This document shows positions 1 through 7,973 of a stretch of 64,000 nt of DNA, piece after piece. Each line of letters starts with the position of its first letter. The first letter of the stretch is position 1. Where the stretch lies: the NCBI RefSeq assembly GCF_014640555.1, contig NZ_BMHE01000019.1:1-64000 (forward strand). Direction: 5' to 3'. The notes under the pieces were generated by a model, which was given only the letters and a program-made list of their open reading frames with translations, ran no database searches and was not told the DNA's origin. This DNA comes from Paenibacillus marchantiophytorum (lineage in GTDB: Bacteria; Bacillota; Bacilli; Paenibacillales; NBRC-103111). A program made the position numbers and the translations under genes.

Positions 1-540
1 CGTTACTCCCGTAGTTCCAGTCGCACCCGTTACTCCCGTGGCTCCCGTAGCCCCCGTCGCTCCCGCAACTCCCGTTGTTCCCGTAGTTCCCGTAGTTCCC
101 ATTGCTCCCGCTACTCCCGTGGCTCCCGTGACTCCCGTGACGCCCGTTGCCCCCGCAACGCCCGTTGCCCCCGTAGCCCCCGTCACTCCCGTGGCTCCCG
201 TCGCACCCGTTACTCCCGTTGCCCCCGTAGCTCCCGTAGCCCCCGTCACTCCCGTGGCTCCCGTTGCCCCCGTCACTCCCGTGACTCCAGTTGCTCCCGT
301 GACTCCCGTGACTCCAGTTGCTCCCGTCGCACCCGTGACTCCCGTTGCTCCCGTTGCTCCCGTCGCACTCGTGACTCCAGTTGCTCCCGTCGCTCCCGTC
401 GCTCCCGTTACTCCTGGATCGCCCGTTACTCCCGTTACTCCCGTCGCACCCGTTACTCCCGTGGCTCCCGCTACTCCCGTTGCCCCCGTCACTCCCGTGA
501 CTCCTGTCGGACCAGAAGGTCCACCAAATGGTCCAGTCGG
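1..540. repeat. Degenerate 9-bp collagen-coding tandem repeat
   Basis: This is an almost unbroken array of 9-base units of the kind CCCGTNRCT, which on the minus strand encode Gly-Val-Thr or Gly-Ala-Thr triplets. Third positions vary between units, so the array is kept at protein level rather than being a recent perfect expansion. It continues past the left edge. Confidence 0.85.
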
Positions 541-867
541 ACCTGTAGGACCCGTTGGGCCAATTAAAGTAGGTGCCGACAAAACTGTTTCCAGTTTGGA
601 TTGCAAGAGATATTCTTCTTTACTAACAGCTGTAATCGTATCTCGTATGCTGTCATTTACTAATAAAAGATCACTTATCGTAGCAATCGGTGGTGATGTT
701 ACTCCCGGCAATGTTCCTAGTACGTATTGTAACTTCTCACCTTCAGCATTCAGAATATGACTTAAACCCAACTCTTCTAATGCAATAGATGTAAGTAATA
801 AATTTATGGCCTCATCTCTAGTTACTGAGATTATCGGGGTGATATTAGGGATATCTGGTTGGGACAT
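1..867 (-). CDS. Collagen-like spore-surface protein (3' end outside window)
   Basis: The gene reads leftward and leaves the window without a stop, so only about 289 codons are visible. The ATG at 865-867 has GGAGG 9 bases upstream and gives MSQPDIPNITP, the same opening as the gene at 2393. Residues 1 to about 100 form a predicted helical domain with EELGLSHILNAEGEK, followed by GPTGPTGP and a long Gly-X-Y tract dominated by GVT and GAT triplets. Threonine at nearly every third position is typical of O-glycosylated exosporium filaments (BclA family). One triplet at 367-369 encodes Ser instead of Gly. The C-terminal domain is not visible; by analogy with its neighbour it may be BclB-like (inference). 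Expected location: spore surface. Confidence 0.85.
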   Translation of the reverse strand, partial: MSQPDIPNITPIISVTRDEAINLLLTSIALEELGLSHILNAEGEKLQYVLGTLPGVTSPPIATISDLLLVNDSIRDTITAVSKEEYLLQSKLETVLSAPTLIGPTGPTGPTGPFGGPSGPTGVTGVTGATGVAGATGVTGATGVTGVTGDPGVTGATGATGATGVTSATGATGATGVTGATGATGVTGVTGATGVTGVTGATGATGVTGATGATGATGVTGATGATGVTGATGATGVAGATGVTGVTGATGVAGAMGTTGTTGTTGVAGATGATGATGVTGATGTTGVT

Positions 868-986
868 ACAAAATAACCTCCAATTCACCATGAATTTGAT
901 TGACTACTGTTCCGATTAAAAATACGAAGAGAGCTGACTTTTTTTCAAGTCAACCCCCTTAATATTGGCAAGATTATGACGTTATC

Positions 987-2393
987 CTAAACCATTGCAA
1001 CTCCAGCACTTGCATAGCCAGCAACCGTGTTAATGAGGGATAGACCAGTCGCGGTTGCAGAGAATACGAGGATAAGCCTTGTTTGTGCAGTTACTGGAAT
1101 CGCCAATCCAGTTGCAATCCCATTACTAACCGTTCCAAGCGCAAGAATACCCGTCATTGGAGGTGCCAATGTAACAGTAGCTCCTGGTACAGCTGTAAAC
1201 AAATTATTTGGCGTAGATGAACTAAATAATTGAGCTGTGATCGAAAGCGTCGAGCCCACTAAGGAAAGTCCAACTGTCGTACTAAAAAAGGCGCTAAGTG
1301 AGGTAATTGTGCCTGCACGAGGCATTGAAAATGCAAAGTTTAATAAGGTTCCTGCCGCACCGGTTAAATCAATAACGCCACCGACAATTGAAATGCCTGT
1401 TGCTGAACTCCCGAAACCAACCATACTGGTAGTTCCAACTAAACCGCCAACAATTGTCGTCAAAGCAACTGGCAGTCCAGATGCATAAGGAATTATGGGT
1501 CCAGATCCATCTAAGCCTGTTGTTCCTGTCGCTCCAGCTACCCCTGTTGCTCCTGTCGCTCCGGCAACCCCTGTTGCTCCTGTTGCTCCTGTAGCTCCAG
1601 CTACCCCTGTTGCCCCTGTAGCTCCAACTACTCCTGTTGCTCCTGTAGCTCCAGCTACCCCTGTTGCCCCTGTCGCTCCAACTACTCCTGTTGCTCCTGT
1701 TGCTCCTGTCGCTCCAACTACCCCTGTTGCCCCTGTCGCTCCAGCTACCCCTGCTGTTCCCGTTGCTCCGGTTGCTCCAGCAACCCCTGCTGTTCCCGCT
1801 GTTCCTGTTGCTCCGGTTGCTCCAGCAACTCCTGCTGTTCCCGCTGTTCCCGTTGCTCCGGTTGCTCCAGCAACCCCTGCTGTTCCCGCTGTTCCTGTTG
1901 CTCCCGTTGCTCCAGCAACCCCTGCTGTTCCCGCTGTTCCTGTTGCTCCAGTTGCTCCAGCAACCCCTGCTGTTCCCGCTGTTCCCGTTGCTCCGGTTGC
2001 TCCCGTTGCTCCTGGATCACCTGTCGCTCCCGTTGGCCCAAGTGCAGGCCCGCCAGTTGCACCAGTTGGTCCAACCGGTCCTTGCGGACCTACAGAAATA
2101 GGCAAAGTAAGGATACTATCCAATTTGGATTGAAGTAAAAACTCCTTTTTAGCTACCGTGTTAATCGTACTTTTTACACTATCGTTTATTAATAATAAAT
2201 CACTGATCGTTGCCGGGGGGCCAGATAAACCAGGAAGTGTGCCTAAGACATATTGAATCTTTTCCCCTTCAGCATTGAGAATATGGCTTAAACCTAGTTC
2301 CTCCATCGCGATCGAAGATAGCAGCAAATTAATTGCTTGGTCTCGCGTAACCGAGATATTAGGTGATATATTTGGTATATTCGCTTGTGACAT
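987..2393 (-). CDS. BclB-type collagen-like exosporium glycoprotein
   Basis: This is a three-part spore-surface protein of 468 residues. Residues 1-100 are the shared helical N-terminal domain (MSQANIPNISP, then MEELGLSHILNAEGEK). Residues about 105-300 are Gly-X-Y triplets rich in GAT, GTA and GVA. The last 170 residues begin with GSGPIIPYASG and contain MVGFGSS, which match the C-terminal domain of exosporium BclB-related proteins, thought to trimerise like C1q/TNF heads. The start is ATG 2391-2393, with GGAGG 8 bases upstream; an in-frame ATG at 2408 would overlap that ribosome site and is rejected. The many Thr residues are probable O-glycan sites, and the glycosyltransferase cluster at 4.3-10 kb is the likely partner (inference). 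Confidence 0.88.
   Translation of the reverse strand: MSQANIPNISPNISVTRDQAINLLLSSIAMEELGLSHILNAEGEKIQYVLGTLPGLSGPPATISDLLLINDSVKSTINTVAKKEFLLQSKLDSILTLPISVGPQGPVGPTGATGGPALGPTGATGDPGATGATGATGTAGTAGVAGATGATGTAGTAGVAGATGATGTAGTAGVAGATGATGTAGTAGVAGATGATGTAGTAGVAGATGATGTAGVAGATGATGVVGATGATGATGVVGATGATGVAGATGATGVVGATGATGVAGATGATGATGVAGATGATGVAGATGTTGLDGSGPIIPYASGLPVALTTIVGGLVGTTSMVGFGSSATGISIVGGVIDLTGAAGTLLNFAFSMPRAGTITSLSAFFSTTVGLSLVGSTLSITAQLFSSSTPNNLFTAVPGATVTLAPPMTGILALGTVSNGIATGLAIPVTAQTRLILVFSATATGLSLINTVAGYASAGVAMV
1786..2010. repeat. 45-bp tandem repeat, five copies
   Basis: CCTGCTGTTCCCGCTGTTC recurs at 1786, 1831, 1876, 1921 and 1966, an exact 45-base period with a few substitutions. 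Each unit encodes 15 residues (five Gly-X-Y triplets) on the minus strand. High identity between units points to recent unequal crossing-over or slippage, so copy number probably varies between strains. Confidence 0.85.
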
Positions 2394-2478
2394 TACATCA
2401 GCCTCCATTCGATAGTTATAAAGTATTCGAGAAGGTTGTTTTGGTGAAAGTTTCCAGGCCTATTTTACAATCAACAAA

Positions 2479-2515
2479 AAGACCTTCAGGTTAGAAAATC
2501 TAACCAAAAGGTCTC
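2479..2515 (-). terminator. Intrinsic terminator of the gene ending at 2520
   Basis: A two-part stem (AGACCTT with AAGGTCT outside, GGTTAG with CTAACC inside) is followed on the minus strand by a T run. It lies directly after the stop codon at 2520. Confidence 0.75.
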
Positions 2516-2519
2516 TCTA

Positions 2520-3023
2520 TTATGTCCGTTTATCTCGATTGGTTAACAATAAAGGCGGAGCAGCCTTGACGTTTGCTCTGCCTTTTTTCTTGCTTACGCT
2601 GGCATTTAAATTCGTATTCAATTCCTCAGCTGCTAATCGATTGTCGATAAACTGTAAATCATTAAGTACATTCACTTGAAATTGACGGAATGCTTCATCC
2701 AATGAGGCCCGAGCTATTAATGTAATCCGTTTGCTTATTATATCGCTATACATTTTAATTTCATTAAAATAAACGAATTCGACAATACCCTTTTTATCTA
2801 TAAGCTGTGAGAGCTTCAGATACTTACGTTGATGAAATCGATGGACTTCTGACATTGAGCTGAACAATTCGCAAATACTCTGGGAGAGCAGGAATCGTTC
2901 CCTTTCATCAGCCTGAGGATACCTAAGCAATAAACCGTTAATTAACTGTAGAATCACAAGGATCATCTCGGAAACGGAAGCCGCCTGATCTAGCATGGCA
3001 AGCTCAATAGTCGAAGTTTTCAT
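2520..3023 (-). CDS. Small hypothetical helical protein in the spore-surface cluster
   Basis: This 167-residue protein was not recognised. It looks almost wholly alpha-helical and ends in a basic tail (SKKKGRANVK, then LLLTNRDKRT). It has no signal peptide, no membrane segment and no clear copy of the EELGLSHI motif of its neighbours. The start lies inside the last codons of the upstream gene (20-base overlap), so the two are co-transcribed and probably translationally coupled; a terminator follows. By position it may be a coat or exosporium assembly protein, but that is inference only. Confidence 0.7.
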   Translation of the reverse strand: MKTSTIELAMLDQAASVSEMILVILQLINGLLLRYPQADERERFLLSQSICELFSSMSEVHRFHQRKYLKLSQLIDKKGIVEFVYFNEIKMYSDIISKRITLIARASLDEAFRQFQVNVLNDLQFIDNRLAAEELNTNLNASVSKKKGRANVKAAPPLLLTNRDKRT

Positions 3024-3381
3024 ACTCCCAGTTATCCAGTTCTGAATTATTTTCTGAATCTGATTCCTCTGATAGCGGACGTTCGGTTTGAAACATTTGA
3101 ATAGTTGACATGGCGCTTATTTTTTTAAGCATGAGCCACTGCGTCATAATCATGGAGTCAAGGAATCGAATCACGCCTTGATTGTACTTTACGATTTCTA
3201 GTGTAGTTGGATTCGAAGGGAAACTCTGATCAGTGCCAAGAAAGGCCGTAGTTTTGCTGGATTCCGCTCTTAGGAGTTTAGCAATAGATTCCTCTTCTGT
3301 AGCTATCGCATGTACGAATTGCTTCATCGTTGTTAAATAGGTTAGTTTTTGCTTAGATAGATGCAGATCATAGCTGCTCAC
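3004..3381 (-). CDS. Divergent member of the shared N-terminal-domain family
   Basis: Residues read IATEEESIAKLLRAESSK, then TAFLG, which align with SIAMEELGLSHILNAEGEK, then YVLG, of the collagen-like proteins. The second helix (VIRFLDSMIMTQWLMLKKI) matches the later helix of that domain. The protein therefore appears to be a free-standing diverged copy with an acidic tail (SEESDSENNSELDNWEYE) and no collagen tract. The start is probably GTG at 3379-3381: AAAGGAG lies 8 bases upstream of it, whereas the in-frame ATG at 3399 precedes that ribosome site. About 125 residues. Function unknown; it is probably a spore-surface structural part (inference). Confidence 0.65.
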   Translation of the reverse strand: MSSYDLHLSKQKLTYLTTMKQFVHAIATEEESIAKLLRAESSKTTAFLGTDQSFPSNPTTLEIVKYNQGVIRFLDSMIMTQWLMLKKISAMSTIQMFQTERPLSEESDSENNSELDNWEYENFDY

Positions 3382-3413
3382 CTCTAATTCTCCTTTCATA
3401 CGAATCCATTTGT

Positions 3414-3737
3414 CTATTCTTCACAGTCTTCCATCATGCAATCGTCATGTTCCTCTTTTTCTTCCAAACGAATGATATCGGATAATTTAAAACTAAGCAG
3501 CATTTGATTACTAATCACATTGCGCATCATTCGATCTATACTGGAATTGATTTGCAAGGCTTCATGAAAGGTCAAACATTGATCTTTAAGTACATGTTGA
3601 AGCTTTTCCGCTTCGGCATTGATGATGTGAGAAAGACCGATTTCCTCCAAAGCAATAGAGGTCAGCAATAAGTTGATGACTTCTTTTCGTTTGAGAATAA
3701 TCTCCGGCTTAATATCAGGTATGTTCGGCATGGACAT
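3414..3737 (-). CDS. Free-standing copy of the spore-surface N-terminal domain
   Basis: This 107-residue protein begins MSMPNIPDIKPEI and contains LLLTSIALEEIGLSHIINAE, very close to the first 100 residues of the collagen-like proteins at 867 and 2393. The collagen tract is absent; instead there is a short acidic, Cys-containing tail (EEHDDCMMEDCEE). ATG 3735-3737 is chosen because GGAG lies 9 bases upstream; the in-frame TTG at 3746 directly abuts GGAG. It lies 32 bases upstream of the next minus-strand gene and is likely in the same operon. The domain may bind to or cap the same basal layer as the fibre proteins (inference). Confidence 0.75.
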   Translation of the reverse strand: MSMPNIPDIKPEIILKRKEVINLLLTSIALEEIGLSHIINAEAEKLQHVLKDQCLTFHEALQINSSIDRMMRNVISNQMLLSFKLSDIIRLEEKEEHDDCMMEDCEE

Positions 3738-3853
3738 ATCTTTCAACTCCAGTGCTAATAAAATGGGAAATTCTCATGCAATTATCCGTACGCCGTTTAA
3801 ATATGTATATGAAATTTGTAGTAAAACATGTTGCAAAACCTCTTTTTGGAAAA

Positions 3854-3877
3854 TAAAAAAAGCCCGTCAGGGCTTTA
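3854..3877 (-). terminator. Intrinsic terminator of the gene ending at 3897
   Basis: AAAGCCC, GTCA loop and GGGCTTT form a 7-bp stem, and the minus strand continues with a long T run. Confidence 0.85.
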
Positions 3878-3896
3878 ATCATATTTTCAACTAATT

Positions 3897-4211
3897 TTAG
3901 CCAAGTGTATTAGGGAAATGCTCCATAATGGAATCCATCTTGAATTGTAAAAGCATTTCTTTCTTAATGACATCCTGCAATGTTTTTCTCACACTTTCAT
4001 TTATTAACAATAAATTTGAGATTGTAGGCGCTACTGGCGGAGCTAATGGTGTTAACGTTCCCAAAACATATTGAATTTTCTCGGCTTCCGCATTGACAAT
4101 ATGTGCGAGAGCGAGCTCTTCCAAAGCAATAGATGCCAATAATAAATTAACAGCTCCACCAATTGTAATTGAAATGATGGGGGTAATATTGGGGATATTC
4201 GCTTGTGACAA
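3897..4211 (-). CDS. Free-standing copy of the spore-surface N-terminal domain
   Basis: About 104 residues consist of only the shared domain (SQANIPNITPIISITIGGA, then ASIALEELALAHIVNAEAEK), ending right after the last helix. Within the window it most resembles the N-terminus of the collagen-like protein at 2393. TTG at 4209-4211 is the likely start: AGGAGG lies 7 bases upstream and the product then starts MSQ like its relatives; ATG 4217 sits only one base from that ribosome site. The gene has its own terminator at 3854-3877. Such a minimal copy could regulate or seed assembly of the fibre proteins (inference). Confidence 0.75.
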   Translation of the reverse strand: MSQANIPNITPIISITIGGAVNLLLASIALEELALAHIVNAEAEKIQYVLGTLTPLAPPVAPTISNLLLINESVRKTLQDVIKKEMLLQFKMDSIMEHFPNTLG

Positions 4212-4289
4212 CTTCATTCCTCCTTACGCCAGATGATACTTGGAAGTATATGCAGGATGGCCTGTTTTTTCGAACTACTATTTTGAAAA

Positions 4290-6191
4290 CTAGAACTTTC
4301 CGGTTTGTTCTAAATATCTTTTATTGTGGAGGATAGAAGGATGTGTGGGGTTATATGAAAAAGCAATATCATGATGGAATTTCGCTTTGTCCAGATTTCC
4401 GACACGGTCATAGCATAGGCACAGCTGTACGTGAGGCAGCCAGGTCCAAGAAGAATGATCAAAAATCCCCATCACTTCGGTTGGTTTCGTGGATTTCGTC
4501 GCTTGCTCATACCAATAAATCGCTTGATGATAATCAAGTTCATTTAGGTAAACCGCTCCAATTCGGCAGCAGCAATCCGCGCGTGGCAGGTCATATTCAA
4601 ATGTTCCAAATAACGCGAGCAACTGCTCCTCTCTCTGGCCCAAATGACTGTAACACTCACCTAAATGTAAGGAAGCAGCTATTTTATCTTCTTGCCAACC
4701 TTCTCCCTCTAAAAAGAGTTCGTAGTACGTAATGGCTTCCTCAAAGCATCTATGTTCCCGCAATTCATTGGCGAAATAATAGTGATCGCGTGGCGTAAAG
4801 AGGTGGCCATCTTCTATTCGCTTCCTATAAATTCGCAAATTGCGGTCCGTATGCGCTTTGTCTTTGCGATGGGTGATAGCAACTTCACTATGATAAACGG
4901 AACCGCTAGCAGCCAAATATTCATGAACAGCACCGATCCACTGAAATTGGCATGCTCGACGCACCAATCGATTACGCCTCAAGCTGTGTGTCACATTGTG
5001 ATTCTCATCGAAGTTTAAATGATACGCCATCGTGACACGATCAACCGCCGGTTCCAGACCGCCAATTAACGATAGAAAGAGCCCGCGATCTTTCTCAGTG
5101 AGTGTGTCATCTGCATCGAGCCACAAAACATACTGCTGCGTTGCTTTGGAGAAAGCAAAATTTCGAGCTGCAGCAAAATCGTCAACCCACGGAAAATCAT
5201 AGACATGATCTGTGTATGAGGCGGCTATTTCTTTGGTGCGATCCGTTGACCCTGTATCCACAATGATAATTTCGTCGGGAATACCTCTTACGCTATGCAG
5301 ACAAATGGGAAGGGCTTGCTGTTCATTTTTTACGATGATGCATAAGCTGATTGTGATTTTCCGGTCACTGGCCTTCAATTCCTGATAGCTTTGCCGAAAT
5401 GCATCAACGCCGGCCAGATCTGCCGCACGATAGATATGATAAGCAGGGTAATGGGTGTCCACATGAAGCGTGAACCCTAATGCGCGTGCCCGGATACAGA
5501 AATGTCTGTCTTCTCCCCAGAAGGACAAATTGGGTATTTCAGCGAAACGAACGCCCGCTTGTAAGGCTTTGCTGCTAATTAGGGTACAAGCTCCCAGTCC
5601 TCCTACTTCGTAGATGCCCGGCACGCGCAATTGATGTAGAAACTCCCACATGCGGATAGCCGATTCTTGATCTGTTAATGCCTCTTTTCTTTCTTTGCGG
5701 TACAACGTATATTGGTCGCTTATCCACACCTGAGGCATCTCACAAGTATCCGGCTGCCACTTCGTCCAGTAAATATTTGCGATGATATCTTTATCCGCAA
5801 GCAAGATTTGCTCTAAGGTATGTGGATGCAAAACCAAATCAGAATCGATTAGAAACAAATAATCAAACTGATGTTCCAAGGCGTATTCGATGATCGTATC
5901 TTTCATTCGCGCTACTTTCCATATCGCATCTTCTTGCCAATAATGCGTGATTTCATCTTTCGCATACACATGGGCGTGGTCCGCTTCATGCTGGATCTCT
6001 GTACCGCCTTGCTCGATTTGAAATTGACATAGCAATTGGCTCGCAAGGTCATCCACATTATCATCAATGAACAAATAGCTTACCTCAACGGTCATTTTCT
6101 CCATGTCGGCGAGAGAACGTAAAAAAGGCGAAAGAATGTCCGCCGTTTGTCGGACAGGACTGCTGATCAATACTCGTTTAAGCGAACTCAT
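4290..6191 (-). CDS. Two-domain glycosyltransferase with TPR tail
   Basis: This 633-residue cytoplasmic enzyme carries two catalytic domains. Residues 1-270 resemble an Anp1-like or GT2-like glycosyltransferase with the DxD motif in FLIDSDLVLHP. Residues about 277-470 form a GT2 domain with ISLCIIVKNEQQALP, IIVDTGSTDRTKE and LWLDADD. Residues 470-633 hold TPR-like helices (YYFANELREH, WLPHVQLCLCYDR). The C-terminal two thirds are clearly paralogous to the next gene upstream (6188-7273). Start ATG 6191 overlaps the upstream stop by 4 bases. It is the last gene of a four-gene operon and probably adds sugars to the Thr-rich collagen-like proteins (inference). Confidence 0.85.
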   Translation of the reverse strand: MSSLKRVLISSPVRQTADILSPFLRSLADMEKMTVEVSYLFIDDNVDDLASQLLCQFQIEQGGTEIQHEADHAHVYAKDEITHYWQEDAIWKVARMKDTIIEYALEHQFDYLFLIDSDLVLHPHTLEQILLADKDIIANIYWTKWQPDTCEMPQVWISDQYTLYRKERKEALTDQESAIRMWEFLHQLRVPGIYEVGGLGACTLISSKALQAGVRFAEIPNLSFWGEDRHFCIRARALGFTLHVDTHYPAYHIYRAADLAGVDAFRQSYQELKASDRKITISLCIIVKNEQQALPICLHSVRGIPDEIIIVDTGSTDRTKEIAASYTDHVYDFPWVDDFAAARNFAFSKATQQYVLWLDADDTLTEKDRGLFLSLIGGLEPAVDRVTMAYHLNFDENHNVTHSLRRNRLVRRACQFQWIGAVHEYLAASGSVYHSEVAITHRKDKAHTDRNLRIYRKRIEDGHLFTPRDHYYFANELREHRCFEEAITYYELFLEGEGWQEDKIAASLHLGECYSHLGQREEQLLALFGTFEYDLPRADCCCRIGAVYLNELDYHQAIYWYEQATKSTKPTEVMGIFDHSSWTWLPHVQLCLCYDRVGNLDKAKFHHDIAFSYNPTHPSILHNKRYLEQTGKF

Positions 6192-7273
6192 ATCAATCGC
6201 TCCTCTCGCCTGATCGTGGCAAAATAAGCTTGATTGTGCACAATACTCGGATGAGCAGGATTGTATACAGCCGCAATTTCATTGTGGAGTTGTGCCTTTG
6301 AGGTATCTCCCAGTCGGTCGTAGCACAAACAGAGCTGCAAATGCGGCAGCCATGTCCATGCCGAGTAATCAACAACGCCAGCGTATCCCTTGGGTTCTCC
6401 TAATGTTGTGGCTGAATGAAACCAATGCACCGCCAAATCCAGGCGCTGCTCTTCCAGGAACAAAGCACCTAACCGACAACACATTTCCGCTCTTGGTTTA
6501 CCATACAGAAGCGTCCTTAGCAACGATCGAATTTGCAGCTTACGATTCTCCAATTTGGCGTAGCAGTCCCCCATTTTCAAACAAGCAGCGAAACAATCCT
6601 CACTCCACCCAAGCTTCGTAGCAAGAAAACGTTCATAATAGTCAATTGCTTCTTCCTTACAGTCATGATCTTTCAGTTCATTGGCGAAATAATATAAATC
6701 GCGTGGAGTGAAAGATTCATTAGCCGCCGCGCGCTGCCGATATATTCTCAGATTGCGGTCTGTATAAGGTTTATCTTTTTTATGCGTAATGGCGATGTCG
6801 GAATGAATGATGTTCCCGCTCACCAGCAAAACCTCATGCACAGGGCCTTCCCAACGAAAGCCGCAGGCACGCCGAACTAACCGGTTGCGCCTGAGACTGG
6901 TCGTCACCTGATTGTCAGCGTTAAACCCTAGATAATAGTGCATCATGACGCTGTCAACCGAACTTTCCAAGGTTCGCTTTAGTTCCACAAACTTCAAACG
7001 GTCCTCTTCCACGACCTCATCGTCCGCATCCAGCCAAAGAATATAATCCATGTTCGCTTTCGAGAAAGCGAAATTCCGGGCTTCTCCGAAATTATCATTC
7101 CATGCCAAATCAAAGATTAATGCACCGAATGCGGCGGCTGTCTCCTTGGTCCGATCTGTGGAACCGGTATCGACAATGATGATTTCATCAACAATATCTC
7201 GAATGGATTGCAAACAACGGGCAAGAGATTGCTCTTCATTCTTGACGATCATACAGAGGCTTATCGTTATCAA
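6188..7273 (-). CDS. GT2 family glycosyltransferase with TPR tail
   Basis: This 361-residue enzyme has MITISLCMIVKNEEQSLARC, EIIIVDTGSTDRTKE and ILWLDADDE, the nucleotide-sugar and DxD motifs of the GT2 fold in its first 110 residues, and TPR-like helices at about 190-361. The domain layout resembles glycosyltransferases that modify proteins, such as SunS. The start is TTG 7271-7273 with GGAGG 9 bases upstream. It lies 4 bases after the preceding gene and overlaps the next by 4 bases, in one operon. The paralogous downstream half-gene implies a tandem duplication. Confidence 0.87.
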   Translation of the reverse strand: MITISLCMIVKNEEQSLARCLQSIRDIVDEIIIVDTGSTDRTKETAAAFGALIFDLAWNDNFGEARNFAFSKANMDYILWLDADDEVVEEDRLKFVELKRTLESSVDSVMMHYYLGFNADNQVTTSLRRNRLVRRACGFRWEGPVHEVLLVSGNIIHSDIAITHKKDKPYTDRNLRIYRQRAAANESFTPRDLYYFANELKDHDCKEEAIDYYERFLATKLGWSEDCFAACLKMGDCYAKLENRKLQIRSLLRTLLYGKPRAEMCCRLGALFLEEQRLDLAVHWFHSATTLGEPKGYAGVVDYSAWTWLPHLQLCLCYDRLGDTSKAQLHNEIAAVYNPAHPSIVHNQAYFATIRREERLI

Positions 7274-7277
7274 CGGG

Positions 7278-7973
7278 CTATTCCTCCCATTTCACAAGTT
7301 GGGGATCGACATCGAGAATCGATTCATATTGTTCTTTCCATCCATACTGCGCGTTTGGATCAAGTTTCATATATCGTTCATACTTTGCTTTTCGGTCTTC
7401 CGGCTTCGCCCAACCGTAATGTTTGACTCTCGCCGCATGACATAGGTAAGTGAACATTTGGATCGTTGCTGGGAATCGTCCGCAATGCTGAGGCGTTTCC
7501 CGCCATAAATAACCGAAGTTCGGCTTATATCGCAGTAGGAAGGGCCGATACGTATGATGAGCACTCCAATAGGCATCTTCCCGGTAGCTGGTCTCATTCC
7601 ACATATCGTACAGGCGAAAATAAATCGCATCCTGCTCACAATGATCGATTAAAGGCCTTACTTGATTAGCAAATTGATCGTCCATGATCTCATCTGCATC
7701 CAAGTTGAGAATCCATTCCGGATTGCTCTGAATCGTGGCCTCCCATTGCTGTTTGCGCAGCTGAACCTCATTAGAGAAGCGGGATTCGGTATTTTGTATC
7801 ACATGCAGCGGAATCCCGGAGAGCAGTTCCTGACATATCGCTACCGTGTCGTCTGTACTGCCATCATCAATAATAACCGCCTCATCAATCCAGTCCCGAT
7901 GTTTGCTCAGAGCATGGACGAGATAGCGTTGGCTTTCGTTTTTTACAATCATCGACAAGGTCAATTTACTCAT
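7278..7973 (-). CDS. GT2 family glycosyltransferase
   Basis: About 231 residues begin MSKLTLSMIVKNESQRYL, followed by EAVIIDDGSTDDT and WILNLDADEIM (the DxD metal site): a single GT2 domain without TPRs. The start is ATG 7971-7973, which overlaps the stop of the methyltransferase gene by 8 bases (translational coupling); a longer in-frame start at 8009 lies inside that gene and is less likely. The acceptor is unknown. Operon context with a methyltransferase and two larger glycosyltransferases suggests stepwise building of a short, perhaps O-methylated, glycan. Confidence 0.85.
   Translation of the reverse strand: MSKLTLSMIVKNESQRYLVHALSKHRDWIDEAVIIDDGSTDDTVAICQELLSGIPLHVIQNTESRFSNEVQLRKQQWEATIQSNPEWILNLDADEIMDDQFANQVRPLIDHCEQDAIYFRLYDMWNETSYREDAYWSAHHTYRPFLLRYKPNFGYLWRETPQHCGRFPATIQMFTYLCHAARVKHYGWAKPEDRKAKYERYMKLDPNAQYGWKEQYESILDVDPQLVKWEE

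Noticed and set aside
38..760. Plus-strand proline-rich ORF (PVAPVTPVAP repeats)
   Set aside because: It is the antisense reading of the Gly-X-Y array; the minus frame has the ribosome site, the family N-terminus and a continuous reading to the window edge.
935..952. Terminator after the BclB-like gene
   Set aside because: The TGACTT/AAGTCA stem is short and no T run follows it on the minus strand.
1..2010. CRISPR array
   Set aside because: The repeats are contiguous 9-bp and 45-bp coding units without unique spacers, and no cas genes are present.
1495..2133. Plus-strand Pro/Ala/Val ORF, leucine-rich ORF (1664-2101) and minus-strand Glu/Gln-rich ORF (1745-2074)
   Set aside because: All are frame shadows of the 45-bp and 9-bp collagen repeats in the BclB-like gene.
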